From: Ketogulonicigenium vulgare WSH-001
Lineage (GTDB): Bacteria > Pseudomonadota > Alphaproteobacteria > Rhodobacterales > Rhodobacteraceae
Direction of reading: 5' to 3'
Length of the DNA: 64,000 nt
Assembly: GCF_000223375.1 (NCBI RefSeq)
Contig: NC_017384.1
Location: 2,543,501-2,607,500, forward strand
Numbering within the stretch: the first letter of the stretch is position 1; every line of letters starts with the position of its first letter. The translations under genes were made by a program, and so were the position numbers. Positions 18,163 through 28,592 of the stretch are shown here, piece by piece. The notes beneath the pieces were generated by a model. The model saw only the letters and a program-made list of their open reading frames with translations. It did no database searches and was not told the DNA's origin.

Positions 18163-18631
18163 TTTGAACAGCTCCCTCGTTGATGGCCGTCACGGCTTCG
18201 CGGACGGCTTGGCGGATACGGACATAGGTCATGCAGCGGCACAGGTTGCCGGTCATGGCCGAATCAATCTCGCTGTCGCTGGGGTTGGGATTGCCGGCCA
18301 GCAGCGATGCGGCCTGCATAATCTGACCCGACTGGCAGTAGCCGCATTGCGGCACGCGCAGGTTGCGCCACGCCTCTTGGACGGGGTGGCTGGCATCGGC
18401 CGACAGGCCTTCGATGGTCGTAATCTCGACCCCGACAGCCTGCGAGACCGTCGTCACGCAAGAGCGGCGGGCAACACCGTCGATATGCACGGTGCAGGCA
18501 CCGCACATGCCGATGCCGCAGCCGAATTTCGTGCCGGTCATGCCCAGCTCGTCACGGACGACCCACAACAGCGGGGTGTCGTCGTCAACGTCAACGCTGA
18601 CCTTCTGGCCGTTGATCGATAGCTCGAACAT
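18155..18631 (-). CDS. Molybdenum hydroxylase 2Fe-2S subunit (IorA type)
   Basis: 158 aa with two iron-sulfur domains: a plant-ferredoxin-type cluster site [12 protein letters not shown] (about residues 38-49, plus RSCVT) and an all-helical domain with CGYCQSG and NLCRCM. It carries electrons from the molybdenum site. There is no signal peptide; in related enzymes such subunits are exported as passengers of the Tat-bearing large subunit. First gene of the minus-strand operon iorA-iorB-xdhC-mocA. GGAAGG lies a few bases before the ATG. Confidence 0.92.
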   Translation of the reverse strand: MFELSINGQKVSVDVDDDTPLLWVVRDELGMTGTKFGCGIGMCGACTVHIDGVARRSCVTTVSQAVGVEITTIEGLSADASHPVQEAWRNLRVPQCGYCQSGQIMQAASLLAGNPNPSDSEIDSAMTGNLCRCMTYVRIRQAVREAVTAINEGAVQNG

Positions 18632-19115
18632 GGTACCTTCCTTTTCTCAGTGGGTTACCGTTTTGGGATTGCGCAGATCGCCCAGGCGGGCGGCGCATGG
18701 AATTTCGGTAGGTCTGCGGCGGATCGCCGCGATATGTCCGAATGGATATTTCGCTATTGCCGGGCTGGGGTGTCGCGTGCTATAAATCACGCAATCGCAA
18801 GACGGTCTGGTCGATATCTGGCTGGCCTGTAAGCTGGCGAGAGTGTGCTGCGATAAGACGGCTGACATTTAGCCGGTTGTCCCTTGCTAGGCTGCAAAAC
18901 GCGGCTGCGTATGCTGTTGCGAAGTCCCAACAAATTAGCACGCTAACCTGACAAGCTGAATGACAATAGAACGTGATAGCGCCCCAGGCCTGTCTTTTAC
19001 TGAGTGTTCTTATCGGGAATTCATCCGGCGTTATTTTGCTGATCCCGCGCGCCGCAATTCGTGATTTTTAGGGCTATGCGGTTGAATTTTCGGGGCAAGT
19101 GGTTATCTTTCCCTC
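18632..19115. other. Divergent intergenic region, iorA-like gene / otsB
   Basis: 484 bases of mixed composition. It should contain the promoters of the molybdenum hydroxylase operon (minus) and of otsBA (plus). The short open frames here have no SD sequence or protein-like composition. I see no hairpin with a T-run and no recognised operator. Confidence 0.6.
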
Positions 19116-20006
19116 ATGTCAACACAGAACCGAGAAACCGCCTTATCAGACGGTAGCGGGGGCTTGGGCGCGGATATTGCCGAGCCTGCCTCAACCGTGC
19201 CGACTTGGAATTTAGATGGCTCTGTCGCCGGGATTACCGCGCCAGAGGAACAAACCGCGCAGATGAAATCAGCGCTGCCGCAAACGCCCGATGGATGGGC
19301 GTTCTTTCTGGATCTGGATGGGACGCTGCTTGATCTTGCGTCCACACCCGACGCTGTACAGCCCGCCCCGGGCCTGTTCGACGCCCTGCGGCGGCTAGAG
19401 GACGAAACCGGCGGCGCTTTGGCCATTGTGACGGGCCGCGCGATCGAATTTGTCGATGCCTTGTTCACCGGACACCATTTCACCGTTGCAGGTCTGCATG
19501 GCGCTGCGCTGCGTGTGCCGGGCGATGATATCCAGCCCGCGGAACGCGCCTCTGCCGCCTACAGCAGCGCCCGCGATTTTGCGCAGGCACAGGCCAAGAT
19601 GCTTCCGGGTGTTTTGTTCGAGGATAAGAGCCAGGCTTTTGCCTTGCATTACCGCCTTGCGCCACTTTCCGCCGTGGCCGTTGCCGATGTGATGAAACGC
19701 GCTTTGGTGCTGGCGGGCCCTGCCTTTATGCTACGTCCTGGAAAGTCAGTGGTCGAGCTTTGCCCCGCCGGCCATGATAAGGGCAGTGCCCTGCGCTATT
19801 TGATGACGCGGCCGCCGTTTTATGGGCGCAAGCCCTTGGCGGCGGGCGATGATTTGACAGACGAGGCGATGTTCCCCGCCGCCAGTGCCCTTGGGGGCCT
19901 TGGAGTGCGGGTGGGGCCGCTGATTGATTTGCCGCGCAGTGGCGCCAGCCTTGGGCTGCCGACGCCTGCCAGCTTTCGTGATTGGATAAGGAGACTAACC
20001 CGATGA
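19116..20006 (+). CDS. otsB: Trehalose-6-phosphate phosphatase
   Basis: 296 aa HAD-family phosphatase that removes phosphate from trehalose-6-phosphate. The catalytic HAD motif I is FLDLDGTLLDL (about residues 63-73), motif II is IVTGRA and the late metal-binding motif GDDLTDEAMF is clear. The first 50 residues are not conserved-looking and an ATG at 19263 could be the true start, although the upstream ATG is retained here because no better SD was found. Precedes otsA, linked by a 14-codon mini-ORF. Trehalose is a cytoplasmic osmoprotectant. Confidence 0.92.
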   Translation: MSTQNRETALSDGSGGLGADIAEPASTVPTWNLDGSVAGITAPEEQTAQMKSALPQTPDGWAFFLDLDGTLLDLASTPDAVQPAPGLFDALRRLEDETGGALAIVTGRAIEFVDALFTGHHFTVAGLHGAALRVPGDDIQPAERASAAYSSARDFAQAQAKMLPGVLFEDKSQAFALHYRLAPLSAVAVADVMKRALVLAGPAFMLRPGKSVVELCPAGHDKGSALRYLMTRPPFYGRKPLAAGDDLTDEAMFPAASALGGLGVRVGPLIDLPRSGASLGLPTPASFRDWIRRLTR

Positions 20007-20047
20007 GCCACGCCTATCACGACATGCGCATCACGGTGCGCACATGA
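20003..20047 (+). CDS. 14-codon mini-ORF bridging otsB and otsA
   Basis: ATG at 20003 overlaps the otsB stop (ATGA) and the TGA at 20045-20047 overlaps the otsA ATG (ATGA). A strong AAGGAG lies 9 bases before this ATG, inside the end of otsB, whereas otsA itself has no good SD. The predicted peptide is MSHAYHDMRITVRT. It may act as a translational relay to otsA, or be a chance by-product of the spacing. No function is assigned. Confidence 0.35.
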   Translation: MSHAYHDMRITVRT

Positions 20048-21444
20048 GCCGCCTGATCGTCGTTTCGAACCGCGTGCCAAACCCTGATCGTCCCGCAGCG
20101 GGCGGTCTTGCGGTTGCGGTTCAGGCGGCGTTGCGTGACCGCGGCGGAATTTGGATGGGTTGGTCGGGGAATTCCTGCGGCGAGCGCGACCCAGGCCCCC
20201 TGCGCATTCGCGAAGAAGGCAATATCACCTATGCGCTGACCGATCTGTCAGATCGCGATATTGCTGAATATTACCAAGGCTTTGCAAACAGCGTTCTATG
20301 GCCTTTGTGCCATTATCGCATTGATCTGACCGATTTCGCGCGCCGTGATGCGGCGGGCTATTTCCGGGTGAACCGCCAGTTCGCCGAGCGTTTGGCACCG
20401 ATGATCCGCCCCGATGATGTCATCTGGATTCATGATTATCACCTGATCCCGCTGGCGGCCGAATTGCGTCAGATGGGGATCGAAAATCAAATCGGGTTCT
20501 TTTTGCATATTCCGTGGCCTGCGCCCGATGTTTATCTGACACTGCCCGTGTCCGAGCGGCTGCTGCAATCCATGACGGCCTTTGATCTGCTTGGCTTTCA
20601 GACCGCCGCAGATGCCGAGAATTTCGGCCTGTGCCTGAAACGCTCGCGCGTGGCAAAACCTGTGGCGGGGCAGCCGGGGCTGTTTGAGACGCCAGACCGG
20701 CAGTTCACCGTCGACGCCTTTCCCATCGGCATTGATGTGGCGCATTTCACCCGCACCGCCCGCAATGCCGCCCGCAATCCCACCATGCGCCGGTTCAAGG
20801 ACTCGCTGGGCGACCAGCAGGTGATCGTGGGCGTCGACCGTCTGGACTACACCAAAGGGATACCCCAACGCCTTGCGGGCTATCGCCGGTTCCTTGAAAA
20901 TAACCCGATCTGGGCGGGTAAGGTTGGCTATCTGCAGATCACGCCCACCAGCCGCGAAGGGGTCGCCGAATACGATGCCTTGCAACGCGAGGTGGCCGAG
21001 CTTGCGGGCCGGATCGCCGGGCAGTTGGGGCGATTGGATTGGACGCCGGTGCGCTATGTGAACCGCGCCTTTGGGCAGCATATCTTGGCGGGGATTTACC
21101 GCATGGCGCGGGTGGGGCTGGTGACGCCGCTGCGCGATGGGATGAATTTGGTGGCCAAGGAATTCATTGCCGCGCAAGACCCGGCAGATCCCGGGGTGCT
21201 GGTGCTGTCCCGCTTTGCCGGCGCGGCCTACGAGCTGGAAGGCGGCGCGCTGCTGGTCAATCCCTATGACGAGGAGGGCATGGCGAATGCGATTGCGACG
21301 GCGGTCTCGATGTCGCTTGAGCGGCGACAGGAGCTTCATGCCTATGCGCTGGCGCAGATCGAGGCGCATGACATCTTTGGCTGGTGTGACGCGTTTTTGA
21401 CCCGTTTGGCCCCAGCTATTCCCGAACTTGTGGCGGATTCATAA
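20044..21444 (+). CDS. otsA: Trehalose-6-phosphate synthase
   Basis: 466 aa GT20 glycosyltransferase that joins UDP-glucose and glucose-6-phosphate. Family landmarks are the N-terminal SNRVPNP and GGLAVAVQ, WIHDYHLIPLA, DRLDYTKGIPQRL and the nucleotide-sugar site VTPLRDGMNLVAKEF. Length is normal. It follows otsB with a 37-base gap filled by a 14-codon mini-ORF, so otsB and otsA are probably co-translated. No terminator with a T-run was found between otsA and metH, 80 bases downstream. Confidence 0.96.
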   Translation: MSRLIVVSNRVPNPDRPAAGGLAVAVQAALRDRGGIWMGWSGNSCGERDPGPLRIREEGNITYALTDLSDRDIAEYYQGFANSVLWPLCHYRIDLTDFARRDAAGYFRVNRQFAERLAPMIRPDDVIWIHDYHLIPLAAELRQMGIENQIGFFLHIPWPAPDVYLTLPVSERLLQSMTAFDLLGFQTAADAENFGLCLKRSRVAKPVAGQPGLFETPDRQFTVDAFPIGIDVAHFTRTARNAARNPTMRRFKDSLGDQQVIVGVDRLDYTKGIPQRLAGYRRFLENNPIWAGKVGYLQITPTSREGVAEYDALQREVAELAGRIAGQLGRLDWTPVRYVNRAFGQHILAGIYRMARVGLVTPLRDGMNLVAKEFIAAQDPADPGVLVLSRFAGAAYELEGGALLVNPYDEEGMANAIATAVSMSLERRQELHAYALAQIEAHDIFGWCDAFLTRLAPAIPELVADS

Positions 21445-21524
21445 TCATCCGGCGGATTATACGCTTTCGGCGGCACGGTTTCACGCCTAGATAAGGCATC
21501 CCCTTCGTGCCGCCCGAGGACGCT

Positions 21525-24500
21525 ATGACCGCGCTACCCAAATCCGCAAGTTTCGCCCGCATTGTTGATGCTGCGCGTCAGCGCATTCTGGTGCTGGATG
21601 GCGCGATGGGCACGCAGATCCAGCTGCTGAAAATGGGCGAGGATGAATATCTGGGCCATGGCAGCGCGGGTTGCCAATGTCATATTCATTCCGACCATCC
21701 GCAAAAGGGCAATAACGACCTGCTCAACCTGACCCAGCCCGAGGCGATCGAGGAAATCCATTTCCGCTATGCCATGGCCGGGGCCGATATTGTCGAGACG
21801 AATACCTTTTCCTCGACCACCATCGCGCAGGCGGATTACGCATTAGAGGATCAGGTCCATGCCCTGAACGTTCAGGGCGCGCGGCTGGCCCGCAGCGGTG
21901 TCGACCGCGCCACCGCCATCGACGGACGGATGCGTTTTGTCGCCGGGGCGGTGGGGCCGACGAACCGCACGGCCTCGATCAGCCCTGACGTGAACGACCC
22001 CGGCTTTCGCGCCGTCAGCTTTGACGATCTGCGCATCGCCTATGCCCAGCAGATCCGCGGCCTGATCGAAGGCGGCGTCGATCTGATCTTGATCGAGACG
22101 ATCTTTGACACGCTGAACGCCAAAGCCGCGATTTTCGCCGCCGAGGAGGTGTTCATTGAAATTGGCGAGCGGCTGCCGGTGATGATCTCGGGCACAATCA
22201 CTGACCTGTCGGGCCGCACGCTGTCGGGTCAAACGCCGACCGCCTTTTGGCATTCGGTGCGCCACGCGGGTCCCTTTACCATCGGGCTGAACTGCGCATT
22301 GGGCGCGAATGCCATGCGCGCGCATCTGGCCGAGATTTCCGCCATCGCCGATACATTCGTTTGCGTCTACCCGAACGCGGGTCTTCCCAATGCCATGGGC
22401 GATTACGATGAGACCCCCGCCTTCACCGCCCAGCAGATCGAGGGATTTGCCCGCGACGGTCTGGTGAATATCGTCGGCGGTTGCTGCGGCACTTCGCCCG
22501 AGCATATCCGCGCCATGGCCGAGGCGGTCGCCAAATACCGACCCCGCGCCATCCCCGAACATGCGCCGCTGATGCGCCTGTCGGGGCTCGAGCCGTTTAT
22601 TCTGACGCCCGAGATTCCTTTCGTGAACGTGGGCGAGCGCACGAATGTCACGGGGTCCGCCAAGTTCCGCAAGATGATCACGGCGGGCGATTTCGCCAGC
22701 GCCCTGCAGGTCGCGCGTGATCAGGTGGAAAACGGCGCGCAGATCATCGACATCAATATGGACGAGGGTCTGATCGACAGCCAGGCCGCGATGGTGAAAT
22801 TCCTGAACCTTGTCGCCTCGGAACCCGATATCGCCCGCGTGCCGGTGATGATCGACAGTTCCAAATGGGATGTGATCGAGGCGGGCCTGAAATGCGTGCA
22901 GGGCAAGGCAATCGTCAACTCGATCTCGATGAAAGAGGGCGAGGCTGCGTTTTTGCACCATGCGCGCCTGTGCCGGGCCTATGGCGCCGCCGTGGTCGTG
23001 ATGGCCTTTGACGAGACGGGCCAGGCGGATACCGAGGATCGCAAGGTCGAGATTTGCAGCCGCGCCTATAAGCTGCTGACCGAGGAGGTCGGCTTTCCGC
23101 CCGAAGATATCATCTTTGACCCCAACGTCTTTGCCGTCGCCACGGGGATCGAGGAACACAATAATTACGGCGTCGATTTCATCAACGCCACGCGCCGCAT
23201 CATGGAAGCCTGTCCGCATGTCCATATTTCGGGCGGGATTTCCAACCTGTCCTTCAGCTTCCGCGGCAATGAACCCGTGCGCGAGGCGATGCATGCCGTT
23301 TTCCTCTATCACGCCATTCAAGTCGGCATGGATATGGGCATCGTCAATGCGGGGCAGCTTGCCGTCTACGACCAGATCGATCCGGAACTGCGCGAGGCCT
23401 GCGAGGATGTCGTTCTGAATCGCCGCGACGATGCGACCGAGCGTTTGTTGGATCTGGCCGAGCGGTATCGCGGCCAAGGCGGCGCGGAGAAGAAAGAGCG
23501 TGATCTGGCGTGGCGCGACTGGGATGTGGCGAAACGCTTGGAACATGCGCTGGTGAACGGCATCACCGAGTTTATCGAGGGCGACACCGAGGAAGCCCGC
23601 CTTGCCGCCCAGCGTCCGCTGCATGTGATCGAAGGGCCGTTGATGGACGGCATGAACGTCGTCGGCGATTTGTTCGGCGCAGGTAAAATGTTCCTGCCGC
23701 AGGTGGTGAAATCCGCCCGCGTGATGAAACAGGCCGTCGCCGTGCTGCTGCCCTATCTGGAAGAGGAAAAGGCAGCGGGCGGCGGTGTGGGCCGTCAAAG
23801 CGCCGGTAAAATCCTGATGGCGACGGTAAAGGGCGATGTGCATGACATCGGCAAGAACATCGTCGGCGTCGTGCTGGCGTGCAACAATTACGACATCATC
23901 GACCTTGGGGTCATGGTGTCATCCGAGAAAATCCTGGCTGCCGCGCGCGAACATGATGTCGATGCGATTGGCCTGTCGGGGCTGATCACGCCGTCCTTGG
24001 ACGAGATGGTGCATGTCGCGGCCGAGATGGAGCGCCAAGGCTTTGACATTCCACTGCTGATCGGCGGGGCGACGACCAGCCGCGTGCATACGGCGGTGAA
24101 AATTGCGCCAGCCTACCAGCGCGGGCAGGTGGTCTATTCCGTCGACGCCAGCCGCGCGGTGGGGGTTGCGCAGAACCTGCTTGGCTCGCGCAGCCTGGCC
24201 TATCAAGCCGAGGTGCGCGCCGAATATGAGAAGGTGGCCGAGGGTTACTTGCGCGGTGAGCGCGAGAAACAGCGCCTGCCGCTGGCCGACGCGCGTGCCA
24301 ATCCGGTCAAGATCGACTGGGCCGCCTATCAGGCAAAGGTGCCCAGCTTTCTTGGCACCAAGGTCTATGACGATTGGGATCTGGCTGATCTTGCGCAATA
24401 CATCGATTGGACACCCTTCTTCCAAAGCTGGGAGTTGAAGGGCGTCTATCCCCGCATCTTGCAGGACGAGAAATACGGCGAGACCGCGCGGTCGCTGTTT

Positions 24501-25253
24501 GCGGATGCGCAGGCCATGTTGCAGCAGATCATTGATGAAAAATGGTTCGACCCGCGCGCCGTCGTCGGCTTTTGGCCCGCCAATGCGGTGGGCGATGATA
24601 TCGTGTTATTCGCCGATGAGACTCGCAGCCATATTCTGGCCACGATGCATACGCTGCGCCAGCAACTGCCGCGCCGCGATGGGCGCCCCAATATCGCCAT
24701 GTCCGATTTCGTCGCCCCGATGGGGCAGGCGGAATATATCGGCGGCTTTGTCGTTACTGCGGGTTTCAAAGAACTCGAGATCGCCGCGCGGTTCGAGGCG
24801 GCGAACGACGATTACAATGCCATCATGGTCAAAGCCCTCGCCGACCGCTTTGCCGAAGCCTTTGCCGAGCGGATGCACCAGCATGTCCGGCGCGAACTAT
24901 GGGCCTATGCCGCCGACGAGGTGCTGCCCAATGATGCCCTTATCCGCGAGGAATATGCCGGTATCCGTCCCGCACCGGGCTATCCTGCCCAGCCCGATCA
25001 TACCGAAAAGCTGACCCTGTTCCGCCTGCTGGATGCCGAGGCTGCGACGGGCGTCAAGCTGACCGAAAGCATGGCGATGTGGCCGGGCTCGACCGTATCG
25101 GGCCTTTATATCGCGCATCCCGAAAGCTATTATTTCGGGGTGGCCAAGGTCGAGGAAGATCAGGTTGCCGATTATGCCGCGCGCAAGGGCATGGATAAGG
25201 CCGAGGCCGAGCGCTGGCTGGCCCCGATCCTGAATTATATCCCAAAGGCTTAA
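21525..25253 (+). CDS. metH: Cobalamin-dependent methionine synthase
   Basis: 1242 aa, full-length MetH, which transfers methyl from 5-methyl-THF to homocysteine through cobalamin. In order: homocysteine domain ([10 protein letters not shown] at the start, zinc cysteines in GLNCAL and GGCCGTS, C320 and C321), pterin-binding domain ([14 protein letters not shown]), B12 cap, B12-binding domain with DVHDIGKN at 771-778 (H773 as the cobalt ligand) and the C-terminal SAM-dependent reactivation domain ([12 protein letters not shown]). The ATG at 21525 has GAGG 5 bases upstream and is preferred over GTG 21507. The 80-base leader is too short for a cobalamin riboswitch, and none is seen. Its stop overlaps the convergent mipZ stop. 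Confidence 0.97.
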   Translation: MTALPKSASFARIVDAARQRILVLDGAMGTQIQLLKMGEDEYLGHGSAGCQCHIHSDHPQKGNNDLLNLTQPEAIEEIHFRYAMAGADIVETNTFSSTTIAQADYALEDQVHALNVQGARLARSGVDRATAIDGRMRFVAGAVGPTNRTASISPDVNDPGFRAVSFDDLRIAYAQQIRGLIEGGVDLILIETIFDTLNAKAAIFAAEEVFIEIGERLPVMISGTITDLSGRTLSGQTPTAFWHSVRHAGPFTIGLNCALGANAMRAHLAEISAIADTFVCVYPNAGLPNAMGDYDETPAFTAQQIEGFARDGLVNIVGGCCGTSPEHIRAMAEAVAKYRPRAIPEHAPLMRLSGLEPFILTPEIPFVNVGERTNVTGSAKFRKMITAGDFASALQVARDQVENGAQIIDINMDEGLIDSQAAMVKFLNLVASEPDIARVPVMIDSSKWDVIEAGLKCVQGKAIVNSISMKEGEAAFLHHARLCRAYGAAVVVMAFDETGQADTEDRKVEICSRAYKLLTEEVGFPPEDIIFDPNVFAVATGIEEHNNYGVDFINATRRIMEACPHVHISGGISNLSFSFRGNEPVREAMHAVFLYHAIQVGMDMGIVNAGQLAVYDQIDPELREACEDVVLNRRDDATERLLDLAERYRGQGGAEKKERDLAWRDWDVAKRLEHALVNGITEFIEGDTEEARLAAQRPLHVIEGPLMDGMNVVGDLFGAGKMFLPQVVKSARVMKQAVAVLLPYLEEEKAAGGGVGRQSAGKILMATVKGDVHDIGKNIVGVVLACNNYDIIDLGVMVSSEKILAAAREHDVDAIGLSGLITPSLDEMVHVAAEMERQGFDIPLLIGGATTSRVHTAVKIAPAYQRGQVVYSVDASRAVGVAQNLLGSRSLAYQAEVRAEYEKVAEGYLRGEREKQRLPLADARANPVKIDWAAYQAKVPSFLGTKVYDDWDLADLAQYIDWTPFFQSWELKGVYPRILQDEKYGETARSLFADAQAMLQQIIDEKWFDPRAVVGFWPANAVGDDIVLFADETRSHILATMHTLRQQLPRRDGRPNIAMSDFVAPMGQAEYIGGFVVTAGFKELEIAARFEAANDDYNAIMVKALADRFAEAFAERMHQHVRRELWAYAADEVLPNDALIREEYAGIRPAPGYPAQPDHTEKLTLFRLLDAEAATGVKLTESMAMWPGSTVSGLYIAHPESYYFGVAKVEEDQVADYAARKGMDKAEAERWLAPILNYIPKA

Positions 25254-26059
25254 AAGTCGGGGGTCACGCCCGGCAGGTTCAGCGATTTGATCAGCTCGCG
25301 CAGTTCCTGCCGCGCGGCGAGGTTCGAGATGTTGAGGCTGCCGCCGCCCACATCGCGCAGATCCAGCAGGGTCAGGCCGCGGGGGAACAGCTCGCGAAAG
25401 ATGACGCGTTCGGAAAAGCCGGGCGAGGTGCGAAAGCCGATGCGTTTGGCCAAACGGTCAACGGCGCTTTCCATCTTTTGCTTGTTGTTCATGTTCTGCG
25501 CGCCGATCCGGTTGCGCAGCACGACCCAATCCAGCGGCACCAGACCCGCCTGCGCGCGCAATTGCCGTGCCGACCAGACCATTTCAGAATAAACCGACGG
25601 CCCAAGGATCTTTTCCCCGTCGCTGTCGATCCGCGCCAGCAGGTCAAAGTCGATGAAACTGTCGTTCAGCGGCGTGATCAGCGTATCGGCCAGCGAATGG
25701 GCGACCTGCGCCAATCGTGTATGCGATCCTGGGCAGTCGATCAGGATGAAATCCGACTGCGGCTCTAGCGCCGAGACCGCCGCCGAAAAGCGGTGATCCA
25801 GCACATTGTCATTGGGGTCGACCGTCATCGGGTCGACCTCGGGCAGCTCGACGTAAACCGGTGTTGGCAGGTCGATATTTTCCGCTGCCATAAAGGCCAG
25901 CCGGTTCTCGATATAACGGCCGAGGCTTTTCTGGCGCAGGTCAAGGTCCATGACGCCGATCCGCAATCCCATCCGCGCCAGCGCCGTTGCCACATGCATC
26001 GAGACGGTGGATTTCCCCGCGCCGCCCTTTTCATTGCCTACGACGATGATATGCGCCAT
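25250..26059 (-). CDS. mipZ: MipZ-type division-plane ParA ATPase
   Basis: 269 aa. Deviant Walker A KGGAGKST at residues 11-18 and [17 protein letters not shown] after it match MipZ, the alphaproteobacterial ATPase that forms a bipolar gradient with ParB and keeps FtsZ at midcell. The segments [11 protein letters not shown] and [15 protein letters not shown] support this over plasmid ParA. ATG 26059 has GAAGGGCGG before it; the frame runs further upstream but without protein-like content. It stands alone, not beside parAB, as is usual for mipZ. Converges on metH with a 4-base stop overlap. Confidence 0.9.
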   Translation of the reverse strand: MAHIIVVGNEKGGAGKSTVSMHVATALARMGLRIGVMDLDLRQKSLGRYIENRLAFMAAENIDLPTPVYVELPEVDPMTVDPNDNVLDHRFSAAVSALEPQSDFILIDCPGSHTRLAQVAHSLADTLITPLNDSFIDFDLLARIDSDGEKILGPSVYSEMVWSARQLRAQAGLVPLDWVVLRNRIGAQNMNNKQKMESAVDRLAKRIGFRTSPGFSERVIFRELFPRGLTLLDLRDVGGGSLNISNLAARQELRELIKSLNLPGVTPDF

Positions 26060-26436
26060 TTGCCGCCCTTCTGTTCTAGCCGCCCCGTGGGGCTTGCGCC
26101 GGTTATGCGGCCTTGGCGGGGTAAACGGAAGCGTGATTGCGCCAATTCCCTGCAGGTGGCGCGGCGATGCAACGCCCGCGCGTTGCGGACTGCGGCGTCG
26201 CACCCTTGACTTTTGCTGTCAAAGCGCGCATCTGACCCCTGACCCGACCCGTCTGCCGCGTGAGCAGCGCGCCAACATGGCGCAAGCGGCCGGGACAGCT
26301 ATTCCCAACTTCACGTAGGGGGGATTGCCGCAACCGCGGCAGAATACCCCAAGTGGTCGGACCTGCGTGATGGCAGAGTGCGGCCTGCACCCTGATCTGT
26401 CGTGCGTGCGCGTGCGACCTTACCGAAAGAATTCTT
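26060..26436. other. Divergent spacer, mipZ / DEAD-box helicase
   Basis: 377 bases without a gene. TTGAC (about 26206) and GTCAA (about 26218) form a short inverted repeat that could include a -35 box for the helicase gene; GC-rich inverted segments lie on either side. A long 5' leader (about 200 nt) for the RNA helicase is possible, as known for cold-regulated helicases, but nothing specific can be identified. Confidence 0.4.
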
Positions 26437-27717
26437 ATGGATTTCGATATGCTGGGCCTTTCGCCCAGACTGACTAAAGCTTTGGCTGAACTTGGCATTA
26501 CTGAACCGACACCTATTCAGGCGCAGGCGATCCCGCATGCAATGAACGGTCGCGACGTGCTGGGCCTTGCGCAGACCGGCACCGGCAAGACCGCGGCTTT
26601 CGGCCTGCCGATGATCGATGCGTTGATCAAGGATTCGCGCCGTGCGCAGGCCAAAGGCGCCCGTGCGCTGGTGCTGGCCCCCACGCGCGAGCTGGCCAAG
26701 CAGATCGCTGAAAACCTTGCGGCCTATACCAAGGATTCGCACCTGAAGACCGTCGTCGTCACGGGCGGCGCGGGCATCGGTGGTCAGATCCAGCGCATGG
26801 AGCGTGGCACCGCCATTTTGGTTGCCACCCCCGGCCGCCTGATCGACCTTCTGGACCGCAAGGCCATCGACCTGTCGCAGACCGAGTTTCTGGTGCTGGA
26901 CGAGGCTGACCAGATGCTTGATCTGGGCTTTATCCATGCGCTGCGCCGTATTGCGCCGCTGCTGCCTGCAAACCGTCAGACGATGCTGTTCTCGGCCACT
27001 ATGCCCAAGCAGATGGAAGAGCTGGCGGCGTCGTTCTTGTCCAACCCGATCCGCGTTCAGGTGAACCCGCCGGGTCAGGCCGCGACCAAGATCACGCAAT
27101 CGGTGCACTTTGTCGCCTCGCGCGCCAAGACTGATCTGCTGATCGAGCTGCTGGATGCGCACCGTGACGAGCTGGCGCTGGTTTTTGGCCGCACCAAGCA
27201 CGGCATGGAAAAGCTGGCCAAGCAGTTGGAAAACGCGGGCTATGCCGTCGCTGCGATCCACGGCAACAAAAGCCAAGGTCAACGCGACCGTGCGCTGCGC
27301 GATTTCCGCGCGGGCACGTTGCGTGTGCTGGTGGCGACTGATGTGGCCGCACGCGGTCTGGATATTCCGGATGTGCGCTACGTGTATAACTACGAGCTGC
27401 CGAATGTGCCGGACAACTATGTCCACCGCATTGGCCGTACCGCGCGTGCGGGCAAGGACGGTCAGGCCGTCGCCTTCTGTGCACCTGACGAGATGGGCGA
27501 TCTGCGCGACATCCAAAAGGTGATGAAGACGACGATCCCCGTCGCTTCGGGCGCACCGTGGGAAGTCCCGGCGGATGGCGGTGGTGCCAAAAAAGGCCCA
27601 GCCGGTCGTCGCCCCTTCAAAGGCAATGGCGGTGGCAAGCCCAAGGGTGATTTCGGTCGCCCACAGGGCCAGGGCCAACGTCGTGGTGGCCGTCCGCAGG
27701 CCAAATCCGCAGCATAA
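26437..27717 (+). CDS. DEAD-box RNA helicase, RhlE-like
   Basis: 426 aa ATP-dependent RNA helicase of the cytoplasm. Q-motif near residues 5-30 (GLSP, TPIQAQAI), Walker A AQTGTGKT at 45-52, PTRELA, TPGRL, DEAD at 155-158, SAT (FSATMPKQ), then the second RecA domain with ARGLDIPDVRYV and HRIGRTARAG. A Gly/Lys/Arg-rich tail (about 380-426) is a likely RNA-binding extension, typical of RhlE. Such proteins remodel structured RNA in ribosome assembly and decay. A strong terminator follows directly. Confidence 0.93.
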   Translation: MDFDMLGLSPRLTKALAELGITEPTPIQAQAIPHAMNGRDVLGLAQTGTGKTAAFGLPMIDALIKDSRRAQAKGARALVLAPTRELAKQIAENLAAYTKDSHLKTVVVTGGAGIGGQIQRMERGTAILVATPGRLIDLLDRKAIDLSQTEFLVLDEADQMLDLGFIHALRRIAPLLPANRQTMLFSATMPKQMEELAASFLSNPIRVQVNPPGQAATKITQSVHFVASRAKTDLLIELLDAHRDELALVFGRTKHGMEKLAKQLENAGYAVAAIHGNKSQGQRDRALRDFRAGTLRVLVATDVAARGLDIPDVRYVYNYELPNVPDNYVHRIGRTARAGKDGQAVAFCAPDEMGDLRDIQKVMKTTIPVASGAPWEVPADGGGAKKGPAGRRPFKGNGGGKPKGDFGRPQGQGQRRGGRPQAKSAA

Positions 27718-27721
27718 GATC

Positions 27722-27743
27722 AGGGGGCTTCGGCCCCCTTTTT
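27722..27743 (+). terminator. Rho-independent terminator of the helicase gene
   Basis: GGGGGC (27723-27728), loop TTCG, GCCCCC (27733-27738) and a TTTTT run just past the helicase stop. A textbook UUCG-capped terminator. Confidence 0.93.
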
Positions 27744-27785
27744 CTTTGCCGCAGATGCCGCTAGGTCTGGTGCAGGAGGATCGCC

Positions 27786-28256
27786 ATGGCATCGACACGC
27801 GGCACTTTGGCCCTGAGCAAAGCAGGGATCAGCTTTTCCCTGCATCCCTATGATTACGACCCAAAGGCCGAACATACCGGTCTTGCCGCTGCCGAGGCGC
27901 TCGGCCTTGATCCGGCGATCATGTTGAAAACCTTGATGATCGAAGTCGACGGCAAACCCGCTTGCGTCGCGATCCCCGCAGGCAACAGCCTGTCGATGAA
28001 ACGCGCGGCAGCGGCCTTTGGCGCCAAGCAGGCCGCGATGATGTCCGTGCCAAAGGCGGAAAAGCTGTCAGGCTATCATGTTGGCGGCATAGGCCCCTTT
28101 GGCCAGATGCGCCCGATCCGCACCGTGTTCGAGGAAAGCGCCATGTCGGGCCCCGTCATCTATATCAACGCCGGTCAGCGCGGTTTGATCATGGGGATAG
28201 CGCCCGATGATGCCGCCCGCTTTTTGCAGGCGCAGATCGCGCCGCTGGTGGCGTGA
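27786..28256 (+). CDS. ybaK: Cys-tRNA(Pro)/Cys-tRNA(Cys) deacylase
   Basis: 156 aa YbaK/EbsC-family editing enzyme that hydrolyses mischarged Cys-tRNA(Pro). The usual landmarks are present: SLHPYDYDP near the start, IMLKTLMIEVDG (the conserved Lys), VAIPAGNSLSMKRAA, GYHVGGIGPFG and INAGQRGLIMGI near the end. GCAGGAGGATCGCC lies upstream of the ATG as SD. It is followed with an ATGA overlap by ynfA, so the two form a short operon after the helicase terminator. Confidence 0.93.
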   Translation: MASTRGTLALSKAGISFSLHPYDYDPKAEHTGLAAAEALGLDPAIMLKTLMIEVDGKPACVAIPAGNSLSMKRAAAAFGAKQAAMMSVPKAEKLSGYHVGGIGPFGQMRPIRTVFEESAMSGPVIYINAGQRGLIMGIAPDDAARFLQAQIAPLVA

Positions 28257-28582
28257 TGCAGGTATTGGGACTGTATCTTGCGGCGGCGGCGGCTGAAATC
28301 CTGGGATGCTTTGCGTTTTGGATGTGGGCGCGGCTGGACCGCAGCGTGCTGTGGCTGGCCCCCGGCGTCGTGTCGCTGGCGGTCTTTGCCTATCTGCTGA
28401 CCCATGCGCCCGCCGATACGGCAGGGCGCTCGTTCGCCGTCTATGGCGGCGTCTATATCGTCGCGTCGCTGCTGTGGATGTGGATCGCCGAACAGACGCG
28501 GCCCGATCAATGGGATGTGCTGGGCGGGGTGATCTGTTTGATCGGTGCGGCCATCATCCTATGGGCGCCGCGCGCCGCCTGA
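28253..28582 (+). CDS. YnfA-family small inner-membrane protein
   Basis: 109 aa with four hydrophobic segments, starting LGLYLAAAAAEILGCFAFWMWARLD, and the family pattern FAVYGGVYIVASLLWMWIAEQTRPDQWD near the C-terminus. UPF0060/YnfA proteins resemble small-multidrug-resistance transporters; the physiological substrate is not established. Overlaps the deacylase gene by four bases. Converges on rpmE, with a bidirectional hairpin between them. Confidence 0.9.
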   Translation: MMQVLGLYLAAAAAEILGCFAFWMWARLDRSVLWLAPGVVSLAVFAYLLTHAPADTAGRSFAVYGGVYIVASLLWMWIAEQTRPDQWDVLGGVICLIGAAIILWAPRAA

Positions 28583-28592
28583 TGGCCCAAAG

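Noticed and set aside
15979..18183. A 734-codon open frame on the plus strand antisense to the molybdenum hydroxylase large subunit
   Set aside because: It is rich in His, Arg, Gln and Ala, has no motif, and is the usual long shadow frame of GC-rich coding DNA. The minus strand carries an unmistakable IorB-type protein.
21445..21524. Possible cobalamin or SAH riboswitch in front of metH
   Set aside because: The 80-base leader is too short for a B12 riboswitch and lacks a B12-box-like segment; no SAH-riboswitch core was seen.
21843..23843. A 666-codon open frame antisense to metH
   Set aside because: Composition is His/Gln/Arg-rich with no recognisable domain, and metH is complete in this stretch.
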